From Lysobacterales bacterium (GTDB lineage Bacteria; Pseudomonadota; Gammaproteobacteria; Xanthomonadales; SZUA-5), in assembly GCA_022844135.1 (NCBI GenBank), contig JALHMG010000032.1, positions 1 to 64,000 on the forward strand: a stretch of 64,000 bases of DNA, in the 5' to 3' direction. The translations under genes and the position numbers were made by a program. This document shows positions 50,659 to 59,690 of this stretch, one piece after another. Numbering within the stretch: the first letter of the stretch is position 1; each line of letters opens with the position of its first letter. The notes under the pieces were generated by a model. It made no database searches, was not told where the DNA came from, and was given only the letters and a program-made list of their open reading frames with translations.

Positions 50659-51261
50659 ATGGCTGTGCCAGAATCGCCGCCAGAGTTTCCCCAGCCGGAG
50701 GCTGCGATGACGGAGGTAGTGGGTACGCGCTTTGCGTTGTATGACGAGGCTGGCTTGTCCACTGTCATCGCCCGCATGGCGCGGCAGTTGGACGCGCTCG
50801 TCGATGACGAGCGGCCGTTGCTGCTCGGCATGCTGCGCCGCGGCGCACCGCTGGCGGACCGACTGGTTGCAGCGCTGGAAGCCAGACGTCCGTTGGCCAT
50901 CGAGCGACTCGATCTGCTCGTTAAGCGCTATTCCGACGACCTGAAACTGCTGCATCCGGAAACACGTCTGGACGTTCCATCCGATTCGGCCGACAAGATT
51001 GGCGGCCGACAAGTTTTTGTTGTCGACGATGTGCTGTACCAGGGCTATTCGCTGTTCCGCGTGATCGAATACCTGCGCGCGGCCGGCGCGGCCTCGATCC
51101 ATGCGGTTGTATTGGCCGACCGCTGTGTGGCGCGTTTGCCGGTGCAGGCGGATGTCGTTGGGGTGCGGCTGCAAATTGCGCCTGGCGATGTCGTGGAGTG
51201 CTGCGTGCCGCCTTACGAGGCCAAGTTCGGCATCGACGTGCTGCGGCCAAAGGTCGACTGA
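50659..51261 (+). CDS. Phosphoribosyltransferase, PyrR/Hpt-like
   Basis: A 200-residue type I phosphoribosyltransferase. The PRPP loop is VFVVDDVLYQGYSLF (near 115-129); LLLGMLRRGAPLADRL is the N-terminal substrate loop. The similarity is closest to PyrR-like proteins, but no pyr gene adjoins and RNA binding cannot be assumed. An ATG at 50707 is an alternative start that drops a proline-rich leader. Confidence 0.82.
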   Translation: MAVPESPPEFPQPEAAMTEVVGTRFALYDEAGLSTVIARMARQLDALVDDERPLLLGMLRRGAPLADRLVAALEARRPLAIERLDLLVKRYSDDLKLLHPETRLDVPSDSADKIGGRQVFVVDDVLYQGYSLFRVIEYLRAAGAASIHAVVLADRCVARLPVQADVVGVRLQIAPGDVVECCVPPYEAKFGIDVLRPKVD

Positions 51262-51328
51262 AAAATCGTCGGTGCGATTCGCGCTCGTTCGCCGTTTTCC
51301 CACTGCAAACATCAATCGGGGATCGGTC

Positions 51329-51853
51329 ATGAGTGCTGGATTTATCAATCGAGTATTCGCCGCGCTGCTGGCGCTCGGTGGCGTGATGGGCGTCGCCATC
51401 GCATGGTGGATGGTCTCTGTGCTCGGCTCAAAGGCACCGCACCTTGTTCTGCCGACGATCGCTTTCGGCGCTTTGTTCGCCTGGGCTGTTTTTGTCGGCG
51501 TGCGTCTGTGGATCGGCGCCGCCGACGGCTTGATCTGGGCACGTCGCCTCTATGTGGCGCAGATTCCGATCGTTTCTCTACCCGGCGTTTCTTGGCAGTG
51601 GTTCACAGGCTTGCAGCTAGGGCCAACGGTGACCATCGATGGCGTCGACTCCGGCCTGGGCCTGGCGTTCAACGTTGGCGCGAACGGCCAGCTGCAGCTG
51701 CTGTCCATGCCGGACACCTGGGTCCTTGGCTTGAATCTCGTGGCGGTGGCGGCTTGCCTGCTGTTGTCTGCGCCGGCGCCGGACTTCGATCTGGATTCGT
51801 ACCAGTCCCTCGCCAGCGAGCAAGAACTCGCACGCGAGGCGGGGCATAGTTAG
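51329..51853 (+). CDS. Small integral membrane protein, unknown
   Basis: A 174-residue protein with helices near 7-30 (VFAALLALGGVMGVAIAWWM) and 37-60 (VLPTIAFGALFAWAVFVGV), a soluble loop, and a third helix near 130-148 (VLGLNLVAVAACLLLSA). I recognise no family. It follows the phosphoribosyltransferase by 67 bases. Confidence 0.7.
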   Translation: MSAGFINRVFAALLALGGVMGVAIAWWMVSVLGSKAPHLVLPTIAFGALFAWAVFVGVRLWIGAADGLIWARRLYVAQIPIVSLPGVSWQWFTGLQLGPTVTIDGVDSGLGLAFNVGANGQLQLLSMPDTWVLGLNLVAVAACLLLSAPAPDFDLDSYQSLASEQELAREAGHS

Positions 51854-51898
51854 TTCCGTCGGTATCGGTATCGCACGCTCCTGCGGCATCATGGCCGC

Positions 51899-52453
51899 AT
51901 GCAAACCGCCGATATCACGACTTGGCTGCGCGCCTGGCAGCAAGGCGACGAGAATTCGTTCGACTGCCTGGTGCCCGCCGTGTATGGCGAACTTAAGCAG
52001 TTGGCGGCGAGCGCGCTGCGAGGACAGCAAGGACACGGCACCCTGCAGCCTACTGCGCTGGTCCACGACGCGCTGCTGAAACTCGCGGGCGCGCAAACGC
52101 TCGATCTGCAGGATCGGAAGCACTTTTTCGTGACCATGGCCAAGGTCATGCGGCAATTGCTCATCGATCGCGCGCGGGCACAGAACCGCGACAAACGCGG
52201 CGGCGATTGGCAACGAGTCGAATTGACGCAACTGCTGCCGGTGGCTATCGATCCGCGCCACGATCTCATCGATCTGCACAACGCGCTGCAGGACTTGAGC
52301 GCGGCCGACGCGCGGGTCGCCAGCATCATCGAGTTGCGCTACTTCGGCGGTTTGGAAGTCGAGGAAGTTGCGCTACTCCTGGAGATCGACGAGCGCACGG
52401 TTTATCGCGACTACGCGTTCGCGCGCGCCTGGTTGGCGCAGCGGTTGGCCTGA
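51899..52453 (+). CDS. RNA polymerase sigma factor, ECF subfamily (TIGR02999 type)
   Basis: A 184-residue ECF sigma factor with region 2 (ITTWLRAWQQGDENSFDCLV, HFFVTMAKVMRQLLIDRARA) and region 4 (IIELRYFGGLEVEEVALLLEIDERTVYRDY). The LQPTALVHDALLKL segment marks the subgroup that lies next to serine/threonine kinases. No anti-sigma factor is present; the kinase gene next door overlaps by one base and is the likely regulator. Confidence 0.93.
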   Translation: MQTADITTWLRAWQQGDENSFDCLVPAVYGELKQLAASALRGQQGHGTLQPTALVHDALLKLAGAQTLDLQDRKHFFVTMAKVMRQLLIDRARAQNRDKRGGDWQRVELTQLLPVAIDPRHDLIDLHNALQDLSAADARVASIIELRYFGGLEVEEVALLLEIDERTVYRDYAFARAWLAQRLA

Positions 52454-54369
52454 TGGTTACGGACAGCCAGCCATCGCGTTTTGCGCGACTGCGCGAACAC
52501 TTTCATCGCCTGATCGATGTGCCGCTGCCGCTGCTCGCTGGCGCCATGGCGCAGGTGGAACCGGAGCTGCGCGAAGAACTGGCGGCGTTGTTGGGTCACG
52601 CGGTCCCAGAAACCGTTGGACCGTTTCGCATCGAGCGCGAGCTTGGCCGGGGCGGCATGGGCGTGGTGTACCTGGCGCGCCGCGTCGATGGCGCGTTCGA
52701 GCAGCGCGTGGCGCTCAAGCGCATGCATATGGGCCTCGGGCCCGAGCGCGCGCAGCGTTTCGCACGAGAACGGCACATTCTGGCGCGCTTGCAGCATCCG
52801 CATATCGCAAAACTGCTCGACGGCGGAATCGACGATCACGGCCAACCCTGGCTGGCCATGGAGTACGTCGAGGGCAGGCCGCTGATCGACGCGGTGCGCG
52901 GATTGAGCGCCGATTCCCGACTGGGGATCTTGATCGACCTGTGTCTGGCGGTTGCGCACGCGCACGCCGCGCTGGTAATTCATCGCGATATCAAGCCGGG
53001 CAATGTTCTGCTCGCCAGCGATGGCCATCCGCGCCTGCTCGATTTCGGCATCGCGAAGCTGGAGGATGATTCCGATCTGCCGGCCACGCTGACCGATGTG
53101 CGGCCGATGACGCCGCGCTACGCCGCTCCCGAACAACGCCGCGGCGAGCGCGCAACCACCGCCGTGGATGTTTATGCGTTGGGCGCTCTGGCGGCTGAAG
53201 TTTTCGCGACCGACCTGTCCGGGAGCCTCAAACGCATCGTCGCCACGGCCTGCGCCGAACGCCCCGAAGCGCGCTACGCCACCGTCGCCGCAATGGCGGA
53301 CGACCTCATCGACGCGCGTGTGGGCAGGCCGTTGCGCAGCGGCATCGACAGCCGGCGCGAGCGTGCGTTGGCCTTTGCGCGCACCCACCTGTGGCCATTG
53401 TCTGCGGCACTGATCAGCGTGCTGGCGCTGGCGACCGGTGGCTTTGTGGCCTGGCAGCAGGCGCAGCGCGCCGCCAGCGAGGCCGAGCAAGCGCGACAAA
53501 ACCTGGAGACACTCATCGATGTGATCGCCGCCGTCAGCCCAGATCGCTATCGCGGCCAGGAGCCGCCCGCAGGCGATGTGTTGCTCGCCGCCGCCGACGC
53601 GCTGGCGAACCGTCGCCACGAGCAGCCGCAGCTGGCAACGCGCGGGCTGAGCGAGTTGGGTGCCGGTTTGATCAACCTCGGGCGAACCGACGATGCGCAG
53701 CGGGTGTTGCAGCGCGCGTTGGACGTGCCCGATCTGGCGCCGCAGCAGGCGCTCGATGGCATGCGTCTGCTGGCGTTGGTCACCGACGACGCAGCCGATG
53801 CGCGCAATTTGGCTGATCGGATCGCGGCAATCGCGCCGCACGCGGCGCGCGGTCCGGCGAGCAGCGCCCTGGGCAGTATCGCCGCCACGTTGGCGCGCCT
53901 GGGCGATACACCGCGCGCGCGTGCATCGCTGGCGCAGGCCGAGCATCTGAGCGGGCCGATGAGTGTCGAGGATGAAGAGAACTATCGTCGCCAGCGCGCC
54001 CAGACCTTGACGCGGATCGGCGATCTCGATGGCGCCGCACTGGCCTGGAGCGACGTCGTGCGTCTGCACCGCGATCGCATGGACGCATTTTCTGCCGAGC
54101 GACAAGCCGAGGCGGCGTGGATGCGAGCCGATCTCGCGCTCCAGCAAGGGCAGCTCGATCTGGCGCAATCCGAACTAGAGCGCGCGCGACCCACAATCGA
54201 AAGCGTTTTCCCAGACGCGCACGAGGAGCGCGCCAAGTTCGATCTGTCGCGCGCGGAGCTGCGCGTCAAGCGCGGCGAGAATGCCTCAGCGTTGCTGCAG
54301 AGCGTTCTTGCGCGACTTCCCTCAGATTCGAATGGCGCGGCGCGCGCCAGAGCGCTCCTCGCGCCATGA
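52453..54369 (+). CDS. Serine/threonine protein kinase with TPR-like C-terminal domain
   Basis: A 638-residue membrane kinase. Glycine loop GRGGMGVVYLA near 62, catalytic Lys89 in VALKRM, HRDIKPGN at 177 and DFG at 197, then RYAAPEQ. The C lobe is short: DVYALGALAAEVFA passes straight to SGSLKRIVATACAERPEARYATVAAMADDL. About 40 residues between helices F and H that I expect in this family are missing. A TM helix near 313-334 (LWPLSAALISVLALATGGF) separates it from an alanine-rich, TPR-like periplasmic part. It is coupled to the sigma gene (TGATG). Confidence 0.9.
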   Translation: MVTDSQPSRFARLREHFHRLIDVPLPLLAGAMAQVEPELREELAALLGHAVPETVGPFRIERELGRGGMGVVYLARRVDGAFEQRVALKRMHMGLGPERAQRFARERHILARLQHPHIAKLLDGGIDDHGQPWLAMEYVEGRPLIDAVRGLSADSRLGILIDLCLAVAHAHAALVIHRDIKPGNVLLASDGHPRLLDFGIAKLEDDSDLPATLTDVRPMTPRYAAPEQRRGERATTAVDVYALGALAAEVFATDLSGSLKRIVATACAERPEARYATVAAMADDLIDARVGRPLRSGIDSRRERALAFARTHLWPLSAALISVLALATGGFVAWQQAQRAASEAEQARQNLETLIDVIAAVSPDRYRGQEPPAGDVLLAAADALANRRHEQPQLATRGLSELGAGLINLGRTDDAQRVLQRALDVPDLAPQQALDGMRLLALVTDDAADARNLADRIAAIAPHAARGPASSALGSIAATLARLGDTPRARASLAQAEHLSGPMSVEDEENYRRQRAQTLTRIGDLDGAALAWSDVVRLHRDRMDAFSAERQAEAAWMRADLALQQGQLDLAQSELERARPTIESVFPDAHEERAKFDLSRAELRVKRGENASALLQSVLARLPSDSNGAARARALLAP

Positions 54370-54406
54370 CGATTCGCCTTGCCAGCCGTGCCGGGTTGAT
54401 GCCGAC

Positions 54407-55594
54407 ATGAGCGACGCTTTGCGTTTCGACGCCATCGTTCTCGGCGGCGGGGCAGCCGGACTGATGTGCGCTCTGACAGCCGGGCAGCGCGGCCGGCGCG
54501 TGCTGGTTATCGAACACGCCAATCGGATCGGCAAAAAAATCCTGATGTCCGGCGGCGGACGCTGCAATTTCACCAATACCGGCACCACGCCAGCGAACTT
54601 CCTGTCGGCCAATCCGCATTTTTGCAAGTCCGCCTTGGCGCGCTACACACCGGCGGATTTCATCGAACTCGTGGAGGCGCATGGCATCGCCTACCACGAG
54701 AAAGAGCTTGGGCAGTTGTTCTGCGACGACTCGTCCAAGCAGATCGTAAGGCTCTTGTCGGACGAGTGCGCGCGCGGCAGTGTGCGCATCGAAACCAACT
54801 GCAGTGTCACCGAGATCGATCGCACCGATGCCGGATTCGTGCTCCAGTCTACGCTCGGCCAACTGCAGAGTTCCGCCCTGATCGTTGCGACCGGCGGCTT
54901 GTCGATTCCATCGATGGGCGCCACCGGTTTTGGCTACGACATCGCGCGCAAGTTTGGGCACGGCGTGCTGCCGACGCGCGCAGGCCTGGTGCCGCTGACC
55001 CTGACCGGATCGTACCTTGAACACTATGGCCCGTTGAGCGGCGTGTCCTTGCCGATCATCGCCACCGCTGGCCGAGCGAAATTCCACAACGCCATGCTGA
55101 TCACGCACCGCGGTCTCAGCGGTCCTGCGATCCTGCAGATCTCTTCATACTGGCAACCCGGCGAAGCGCTGCAAATCGATCTGCTGCCGCAAGCCGACGC
55201 CCTCGAATTCTTGCTGACCGGTCAGCGCGTGCGACCGGGCGCCGAGTTGCGCACGTGGCTCACGGAGCGATTGCCAAAACGCTTCGCGCAGTGCTTCTGC
55301 GAGTTCCACGCCGACGAACGCCCGCTGCGCCAATACAACAAACCAGAACTGGTTGCGCTCGCCGCCAAGTTGAAAGACTGGCCCATCGTTCCCAGCGGCA
55401 CCGAGGGCTATCGCACCGCAGAAGTCACGCTCGGCGGCGTCGATACCCAGGATGTCTCGTCAACATCGATGGAGTCCCGGCGAGTGCCCGGGCTGTACTT
55501 CATCGGCGAAGTGCTCGATGTCACCGGACACCTCGGCGGCTACAACTTCCAGTGGGCGTGGGCATCGGGACACGCGGCTGGGTTGGCGGTTTGA
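54407..55594 (+). CDS. HI0933/YhiN family FAD-dependent oxidoreductase
   Basis: A 395-residue flavoprotein. It starts DAIVLGGGAAGLMCALTAG (FAD dinucleotide motif) and has KKILMSGGGRCNFTN, ATGGLSIPSMGATGFGY, TLGGVDT and the C-terminal GLYFIGEVLDVTGHLGGYNFQWAW. These blocks define the family, whose reaction is unknown. The ATG at 54407 places the dinucleotide fold right at the N terminus. It follows the kinase by 37 bases but is probably not functionally linked. Confidence 0.93.
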   Translation: MSDALRFDAIVLGGGAAGLMCALTAGQRGRRVLVIEHANRIGKKILMSGGGRCNFTNTGTTPANFLSANPHFCKSALARYTPADFIELVEAHGIAYHEKELGQLFCDDSSKQIVRLLSDECARGSVRIETNCSVTEIDRTDAGFVLQSTLGQLQSSALIVATGGLSIPSMGATGFGYDIARKFGHGVLPTRAGLVPLTLTGSYLEHYGPLSGVSLPIIATAGRAKFHNAMLITHRGLSGPAILQISSYWQPGEALQIDLLPQADALEFLLTGQRVRPGAELRTWLTERLPKRFAQCFCEFHADERPLRQYNKPELVALAAKLKDWPIVPSGTEGYRTAEVTLGGVDTQDVSSTSMESRRVPGLYFIGEVLDVTGHLGGYNFQWAWASGHAAGLAV

Positions 55595-55659
55595 TCGGCG
55601 CTGCGAGCGTTGAACGGGAATGATCTTGCGCGGTGATGCCTGGGTGATACTCTGGCCGC

Positions 55660-55896
55660 ATGAAAGTAGCCATTTCCCTTCCTGATCCAGTCTTTGATGC
55701 CGCTGAGCTGCTGGCACAAGAGCTGAGCATGTCGCCAAGTCAACTCTATGCGCAGGCACTCGCGGAGTTCCTGCAAGCCAGGAGCGCCACAGCCGTCACG
55801 GCCAAGCTCAACGAGGTCTACGGTCGCGAGTCGCCGGTCGTGGAGAAGGGTCTGATGGCGGCGCAGCTGAAGGTGCTGTCGCGTGAGGCGTGGTGA
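55660..55896 (+). CDS. MazE-like antitoxin
   Basis: A 78-residue protein with a short beta strand (MKVAISLPDPVFDAAELLA) followed by helices (SPSQLYAQALAEFLQAR), a ribbon-helix-helix layout. The C-terminal tail would bind the toxin. It overlaps the toxin start by 14 bases, the usual toxin-antitoxin coupling. Confidence 0.85.
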   Translation: MKVAISLPDPVFDAAELLAQELSMSPSQLYAQALAEFLQARSATAVTAKLNEVYGRESPVVEKGLMAAQLKVLSREAW

Positions 55897-56359
55897 GATC
55901 AGGTGGGCCGCACTTCCGGAGCCGGTAGGGTCTGGTCCGGGGATGAGACGGCCAGTGCTCATCATCCAAGCCAACCCGTTCAATGAGAGTCGCATCTCAA
56001 CGGTCGTCATCGCAGTGATTGCGTCCAACCTGGCTCTCGCCAAGGCCCCAGGCAACGTTCGTCTCGGAAAGGGAGACTCCGGTCTACCCAAGCCTTCCGT
56101 GGTGAACGAATCGCAGATACTGACCGTGGACCGAGGCATGCTTGAGGAACCCGTGCGTGTTGTCTCTGCTCGCGTCATGGAGCGGGTGAACTTGGGCCTG
56201 CGGTTGGCACTAGCCCGCATATTTCATGAGGGAACGCGGAAGATCGCGAAGGGTGAGAGAGGGCAAGCTTGCATCGCATGCGATGCGCCCTCTCGAACGA
56301 CTGGCGGCTGCGCCGCCAGGCCGGACCTTTGCGCCGGAATCGAGGCGCGAGGAGGGTGA
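55883..56359 (+). CDS. MazF-type toxin with C-terminal tail from an inserted MITE
   Basis: Predicted mRNA endoribonuclease: RRGEIRWAALPEPVGSGPG, RRPVLIIQANPFN and ISTVVIAVIASNLALA are the MazF N-terminal blocks, and ARVMERVNLGLRLALARIF the last helix. MazF proteins are usually about 110 residues; this frame is 158. From about residue 110 (CTAG at 56210) the reading frame enters the MITE and continues GTRKIAKGERGQACIACD... to a stop inside it. The tail is cysteine-bearing and repeat-derived. It starts at a GTG inside the antitoxin gene. Whether it is still toxic cannot be told. Confidence 0.78.
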   Translation: MRRGEIRWAALPEPVGSGPGMRRPVLIIQANPFNESRISTVVIAVIASNLALAKAPGNVRLGKGDSGLPKPSVVNESQILTVDRGMLEEPVRVVSARVMERVNLGLRLALARIFHEGTRKIAKGERGQACIACDAPSRTTGGCAARPDLCAGIEARGG

Positions 56360-56609
56360 GAGCGGGCAAGCTTGCGCCGCATGCGGCGCGCCCGCTCGAA
56401 CGGGCGGCGGCTGCGCCGCCGCACCGGGCGGAATGGTCGTTTCATTGGGACGACGAGCAACGAAGAGTCCGGCGCAAAGAACGAGCGAGGGCCGTGTTAG
56501 CGAGGAAATGGCAGCGAACACTCTGTCAGTACGACCAACTCGATGACTTCCACGCTGTAACAACGAAATCAAGCCATTTCATCGCGACCTCATGAAATAT
56601 ACGGGCTAG
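56210..56609. mobile_element. 400-bp MITE-like element with CTAGCCCG terminal repeats and two REP-like modules
   Basis: CTAGCCCGCATATTTCATGA at 56210 recurs in reverse complement (TCATGAAATATACGGGCTAG) at 56590-56609, one mismatch. The left end lies inside the mazF frame. Inside, 56253-56425 holds two tandem copies of a double-hairpin module in inverse orientation to the element at 11997: an outer stem GAGAGGGC/GCCCTCTC in copy 1 versus GAGCGGGC/GCCCGCTC in copy 2, each around an inner palindrome, plus GGCGGCTGCGCCGCC. The region from 56610 to 56856 holds no gene. Confidence 0.8.
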
Positions 56610-56856
56610 GTCTGTGACGCCCAGCTTTGCAATCAGGTTGACGTCGGAACAGGCTCTCCGCACAAACCGGACACATCTGCCAGCGCGGCTTATCGGGGCG
56701 GGGAGACAGCATCAATGGATTTGATCTCGTCCGTCAGGCGTCGCGCGTTGGATCCGAAGACTCGGACGGATCAGACCGATGTCAACGTGCCCGACATCGG
56801 TCGTAAGCTCTCGAAAAGTGAAATCTCTGAACGAACTTGTTGCCTTGCAAGCCGAC

Positions 56857-59268
56857 TCACTCGCTCCGCAAACACTGCGTGGGATCGGTTCGCGACGCGC
56901 GGTGGGCGGGCAGCAGGCTGGCGATGAATGCAGTTGTGAGTACCACGGCGAGTGCTTGAACGTAGGCCGGCAGATCATCGGGGCGAACATCGGCGACCAG
57001 TGACGACAGCACGGTCATGAACCCGACCGCGGTCAGCAGCCCAAAACCGACGCCCACCGCTGCGATGCGCAGCGCGCGAAGCAGCATCATGCGCCGCAGC
57101 CCGTGGCCGTCGGCGCCGATCGCCAAACGCACGCCGAACTCGCGTTTGCGCGAGGTCACGGCCAGGGCCAGCGTCCCGTACAAACCCACCGCGGTCATCA
57201 GCAGTGCGCACAGTGCAAAGGTGGTTAGCATGATCTGCGCGCTGCGTCGGCCGGTCAGATTGCTCGCCACCAGCGCATCCATGGTCTTGAGTTCATGCAC
57301 GGCGATGCCCGGATCGATAGCGCGGACACTGGCCTGGATGAGCGCGGCGCTGACGCTGGCATCGGCGTGCAACGTCAGGCCGAAATCGGCACTCGGAAAC
57401 TGCCGGATGGATGCGTAGATCACCGGTTTGTTCGAGTCGCGCTCGCGCGAGATCAGACGCGTCGACGCCACCACGCCGACAATGGTGGAGGTCACGCCGT
57501 TGACACCTGCGATGCGCTTGCCGATGGGATCCTGGTCGCGGAAGTGCTGGTCGACCAGGCGCTGGTCGATCAGCACCACCGGCTCGCTGCCGAGGCGATC
57601 GCTGGCGTCGAAGTTCCGGCCGCGCAAAATCGGCGTTTGCACCAGCGGCAGCCACTGCGGGTCGATATGCCTGACGTGCGCGTGATGCGCCACGCCGGTG
57701 TCGTCTGCGCCTTCGATGGCAAAACTCGATGAGCGATCCTGGTTCGAGTACGGCAGCATGTCGATGGTGCCGACGTCGGCCACACCGGGCGCGCTGGCGA
57801 GGCGCTCGGCGATCAGCTGCATCGCCTCCAACTGTTTAGCGCCGGTGTCATAGCGACTGCTCGGCAAGTTGAAGCGCGCGGTGAGCCGTTTTTCGGTGGC
57901 GATGCCGGACGTGTCGGCGAGCAGGCGATCCATGCTGCGCGCAAGCAACATGGCGGAACACAGCAACGCTGTCGCAAAGGCGACTTGCATTCCTACCAGG
58001 AGCACGCGCAATCGACCCACATGCGGTGTATCGCCGCCCTGGGCTCTCAACTCGTCCGTACGCACCAGCCGTGCCGCCGCAAGCGCGGGCGCGATACTCG
58101 CCAACACGGCGGCTGCCGAACCCAGCAGCAGCGCAACACCGAGCGTCAAGCCATCGAACTCGACGCCCGAAATGCGCACCGCGGCCGGGCCGAGGATGGC
58201 TTGCAGGCCTTTGATCGCCAGTTGTCCGATCACCAGCGCCGCGAGCACGCCCGCAGCCGCGATCCAGAATGCTTCCGCGAGCAATTTGCGAATCAGCTGC
58301 CAGCGCGATGCGCCGAGTGCGGCCCGCAGCGCAAATGCGCGGCGCTGCCGCAACCATTGCGATAACGTCAGGCCAGCGATGTTCGCGACGGCCACCAGCA
58401 ACACCATCAACACCGCCAACTGCGCGACGAACAGACTGCCGCCGGCGCGTTGCAGTTGATAGTCGCGCATGTCCTGCACGGCCACCCGCGCACCGTCGCG
58501 CTCGATCCGTGCCTGCAGTTCCGGTATCTGGCGCGCCTGCTGCTGCAGGGCCGATTGCAGATTCGTCTGCACCTGTAGTGCTTGCGCGTCGTCCGCCAGC
58601 AGGCCGATGGCGTTGGCAAACACGTTGCCGCGCATGTCCTCGCGCAGCCACGCGGGATCGAAGGCAAAGGGCACATACGCCATCGTGCCCGGCGTGGGAT
58701 AGAAGAAGCCCTCCGGCATGACGCCAATCACGCGCCAGGACTTGCCATCGATCAACACCGAGCGCCCGACGATGTTGGGATCGCTGGCAAATCGAGTGCG
58801 CCACAATTCGTTGGACAGAATCAACACGTTGTCCATACCCGGTGTTTCATGGTCCGGCGACCACACCCGGCCCAACGCCGGTTGCACACCGAGTACGTCG
58901 AACAGATTTGCCGTCGTCCGCCGCGCCTCGATCCGATCGGTCGATTGCTCGCCGGTGAAGTTGAGTCCCACTGAGTGCGTCAGCGCGAGCGCTTCGAGTC
59001 CGGCGGTATCGCGACGATCCACATAGTCGAGAACCGACATGCCGGCATCGGTGGGGCGTGCGTGCGTAGCGGTCCAGACTTGCACAATGCGATCGAGATT
59101 GGGCGAGGGCAGTGGGTTCAGCAGCACGTGCTGCAGCAGCGCAAAAATCGCGATGTTCGCCCCCAGCCCCAAGCCCAAGGTCAGCACGCAGGCCAGCCAA
59201 TAGCCGGGTCTTGACAGCAGACTGGTGAGCGCATGTTTGAGATCGACAAACCCAGCAAGCATTGGCAT
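56857..59268 (-). CDS. MacB/FtsX-type ABC permease (orphan duplicated permease)
   Basis: An 803-residue protein with two MacB-periplasmic-core/FtsX cassettes. The first TM is near 20-45 (YWLACVLTLGLGLGANIAIF); a periplasmic part with GRVWSPDHE and ILSNELWRTRF follows; FtsX helices lie near 275-420; the second core is near 440-640 (FNLPSSRYDTGAKQ, GRNFDASDR); and the last FtsX helices are near 665-795. This two-cassette layout is known as an ADOP-type permease. No ATPase gene adjoins, so its partner is unknown or lies elsewhere. Confidence 0.9.
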   Translation of the reverse strand: MPMLAGFVDLKHALTSLLSRPGYWLACVLTLGLGLGANIAIFALLQHVLLNPLPSPNLDRIVQVWTATHARPTDAGMSVLDYVDRRDTAGLEALALTHSVGLNFTGEQSTDRIEARRTTANLFDVLGVQPALGRVWSPDHETPGMDNVLILSNELWRTRFASDPNIVGRSVLIDGKSWRVIGVMPEGFFYPTPGTMAYVPFAFDPAWLREDMRGNVFANAIGLLADDAQALQVQTNLQSALQQQARQIPELQARIERDGARVAVQDMRDYQLQRAGGSLFVAQLAVLMVLLVAVANIAGLTLSQWLRQRRAFALRAALGASRWQLIRKLLAEAFWIAAAGVLAALVIGQLAIKGLQAILGPAAVRISGVEFDGLTLGVALLLGSAAAVLASIAPALAAARLVRTDELRAQGGDTPHVGRLRVLLVGMQVAFATALLCSAMLLARSMDRLLADTSGIATEKRLTARFNLPSSRYDTGAKQLEAMQLIAERLASAPGVADVGTIDMLPYSNQDRSSSFAIEGADDTGVAHHAHVRHIDPQWLPLVQTPILRGRNFDASDRLGSEPVVLIDQRLVDQHFRDQDPIGKRIAGVNGVTSTIVGVVASTRLISRERDSNKPVIYASIRQFPSADFGLTLHADASVSAALIQASVRAIDPGIAVHELKTMDALVASNLTGRRSAQIMLTTFALCALLMTAVGLYGTLALAVTSRKREFGVRLAIGADGHGLRRMMLLRALRIAAVGVGFGLLTAVGFMTVLSSLVADVRPDDLPAYVQALAVVLTTAFIASLLPAHRASRTDPTQCLRSE

Positions 59269-59540
59269 TCCTCAGTGTGGGAGCGCAGGTCATTCCGGCC
59301 TCCCAACCTGCACGCGCCGTGCCATCGAGCGATCGTCTCTACTGCATTGATTGTATTGCCGTTCTTTTCCCGAAACGGAACGCGGGCGGACGCCCGATGT
59401 TCTATTCCGAACAACGCCATTGCAAGATCGCACTCGTTGAGCACTATTGATCCGGCCAGAATTATCCGGCGATTTTAGTTCAGCGACGGGGCAGGGGGCG
59501 GGGACTAAGCTTTTCGTCGATGCCGATAGCCGCTCTAGCA
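59269..59540. other. Gene-free region upstream of the orphan permease
   Basis: I see no gene. It holds the likely promoter of the divergent permease. With the structured element and following 350 bases it forms a gene-free stretch to about 60047. In 59691-60047 there is a C-rich run (CCGCCCCCCGCCCCC near 59745) but no gene. Confidence 0.5.
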
Positions 59541-59690
59541 CGATGTTGAGAAACGCACTTCCTGTGCGTTTCTCAAGTCACGAGTCCGGCGCATGTCCGG
59601 ACTCGCTCTCCATTGATCAAACACTTACGTGCTTGATCAATGTGCGTACCATCCATGGTTCGCGCTAGCAGGCTGTTTCTCAACCTTGTA
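59541..59690 (+). repeat. Four-hairpin structured repeat, copy 1
   Basis: Four consecutive stem-loops. h1 TTGAGAAACGCAC/GTGCGTTTCTCAA (59546-59576, 13 bp, loop TTCCT). h2 CGAGTCCGG/CCGGACTCG (59581-59605). h3 TTGATCAA...TTGATCAA with CAC/GTG inside (59613-59640). h4 GCGTACCA/TGGTTCGC (59644-59663, one mismatch). A further GTTTCTCAA at 59675-59683 can pair with the 5' arm of h1. Copy 2 lies at 63732 in the same direction. No coding capacity. Confidence 0.85.

Noticed and set aside
52411..54168. A 585-residue minus-strand frame over the kinase gene
   Set aside because: Antisense to a gene with intact kinase motifs; no independent support.
59541..59690. Integron attC site
   Set aside because: Four separate hairpins and no RYYYAAC/GTTRRRY core pair or integrase nearby; the structure does not match an attC site.
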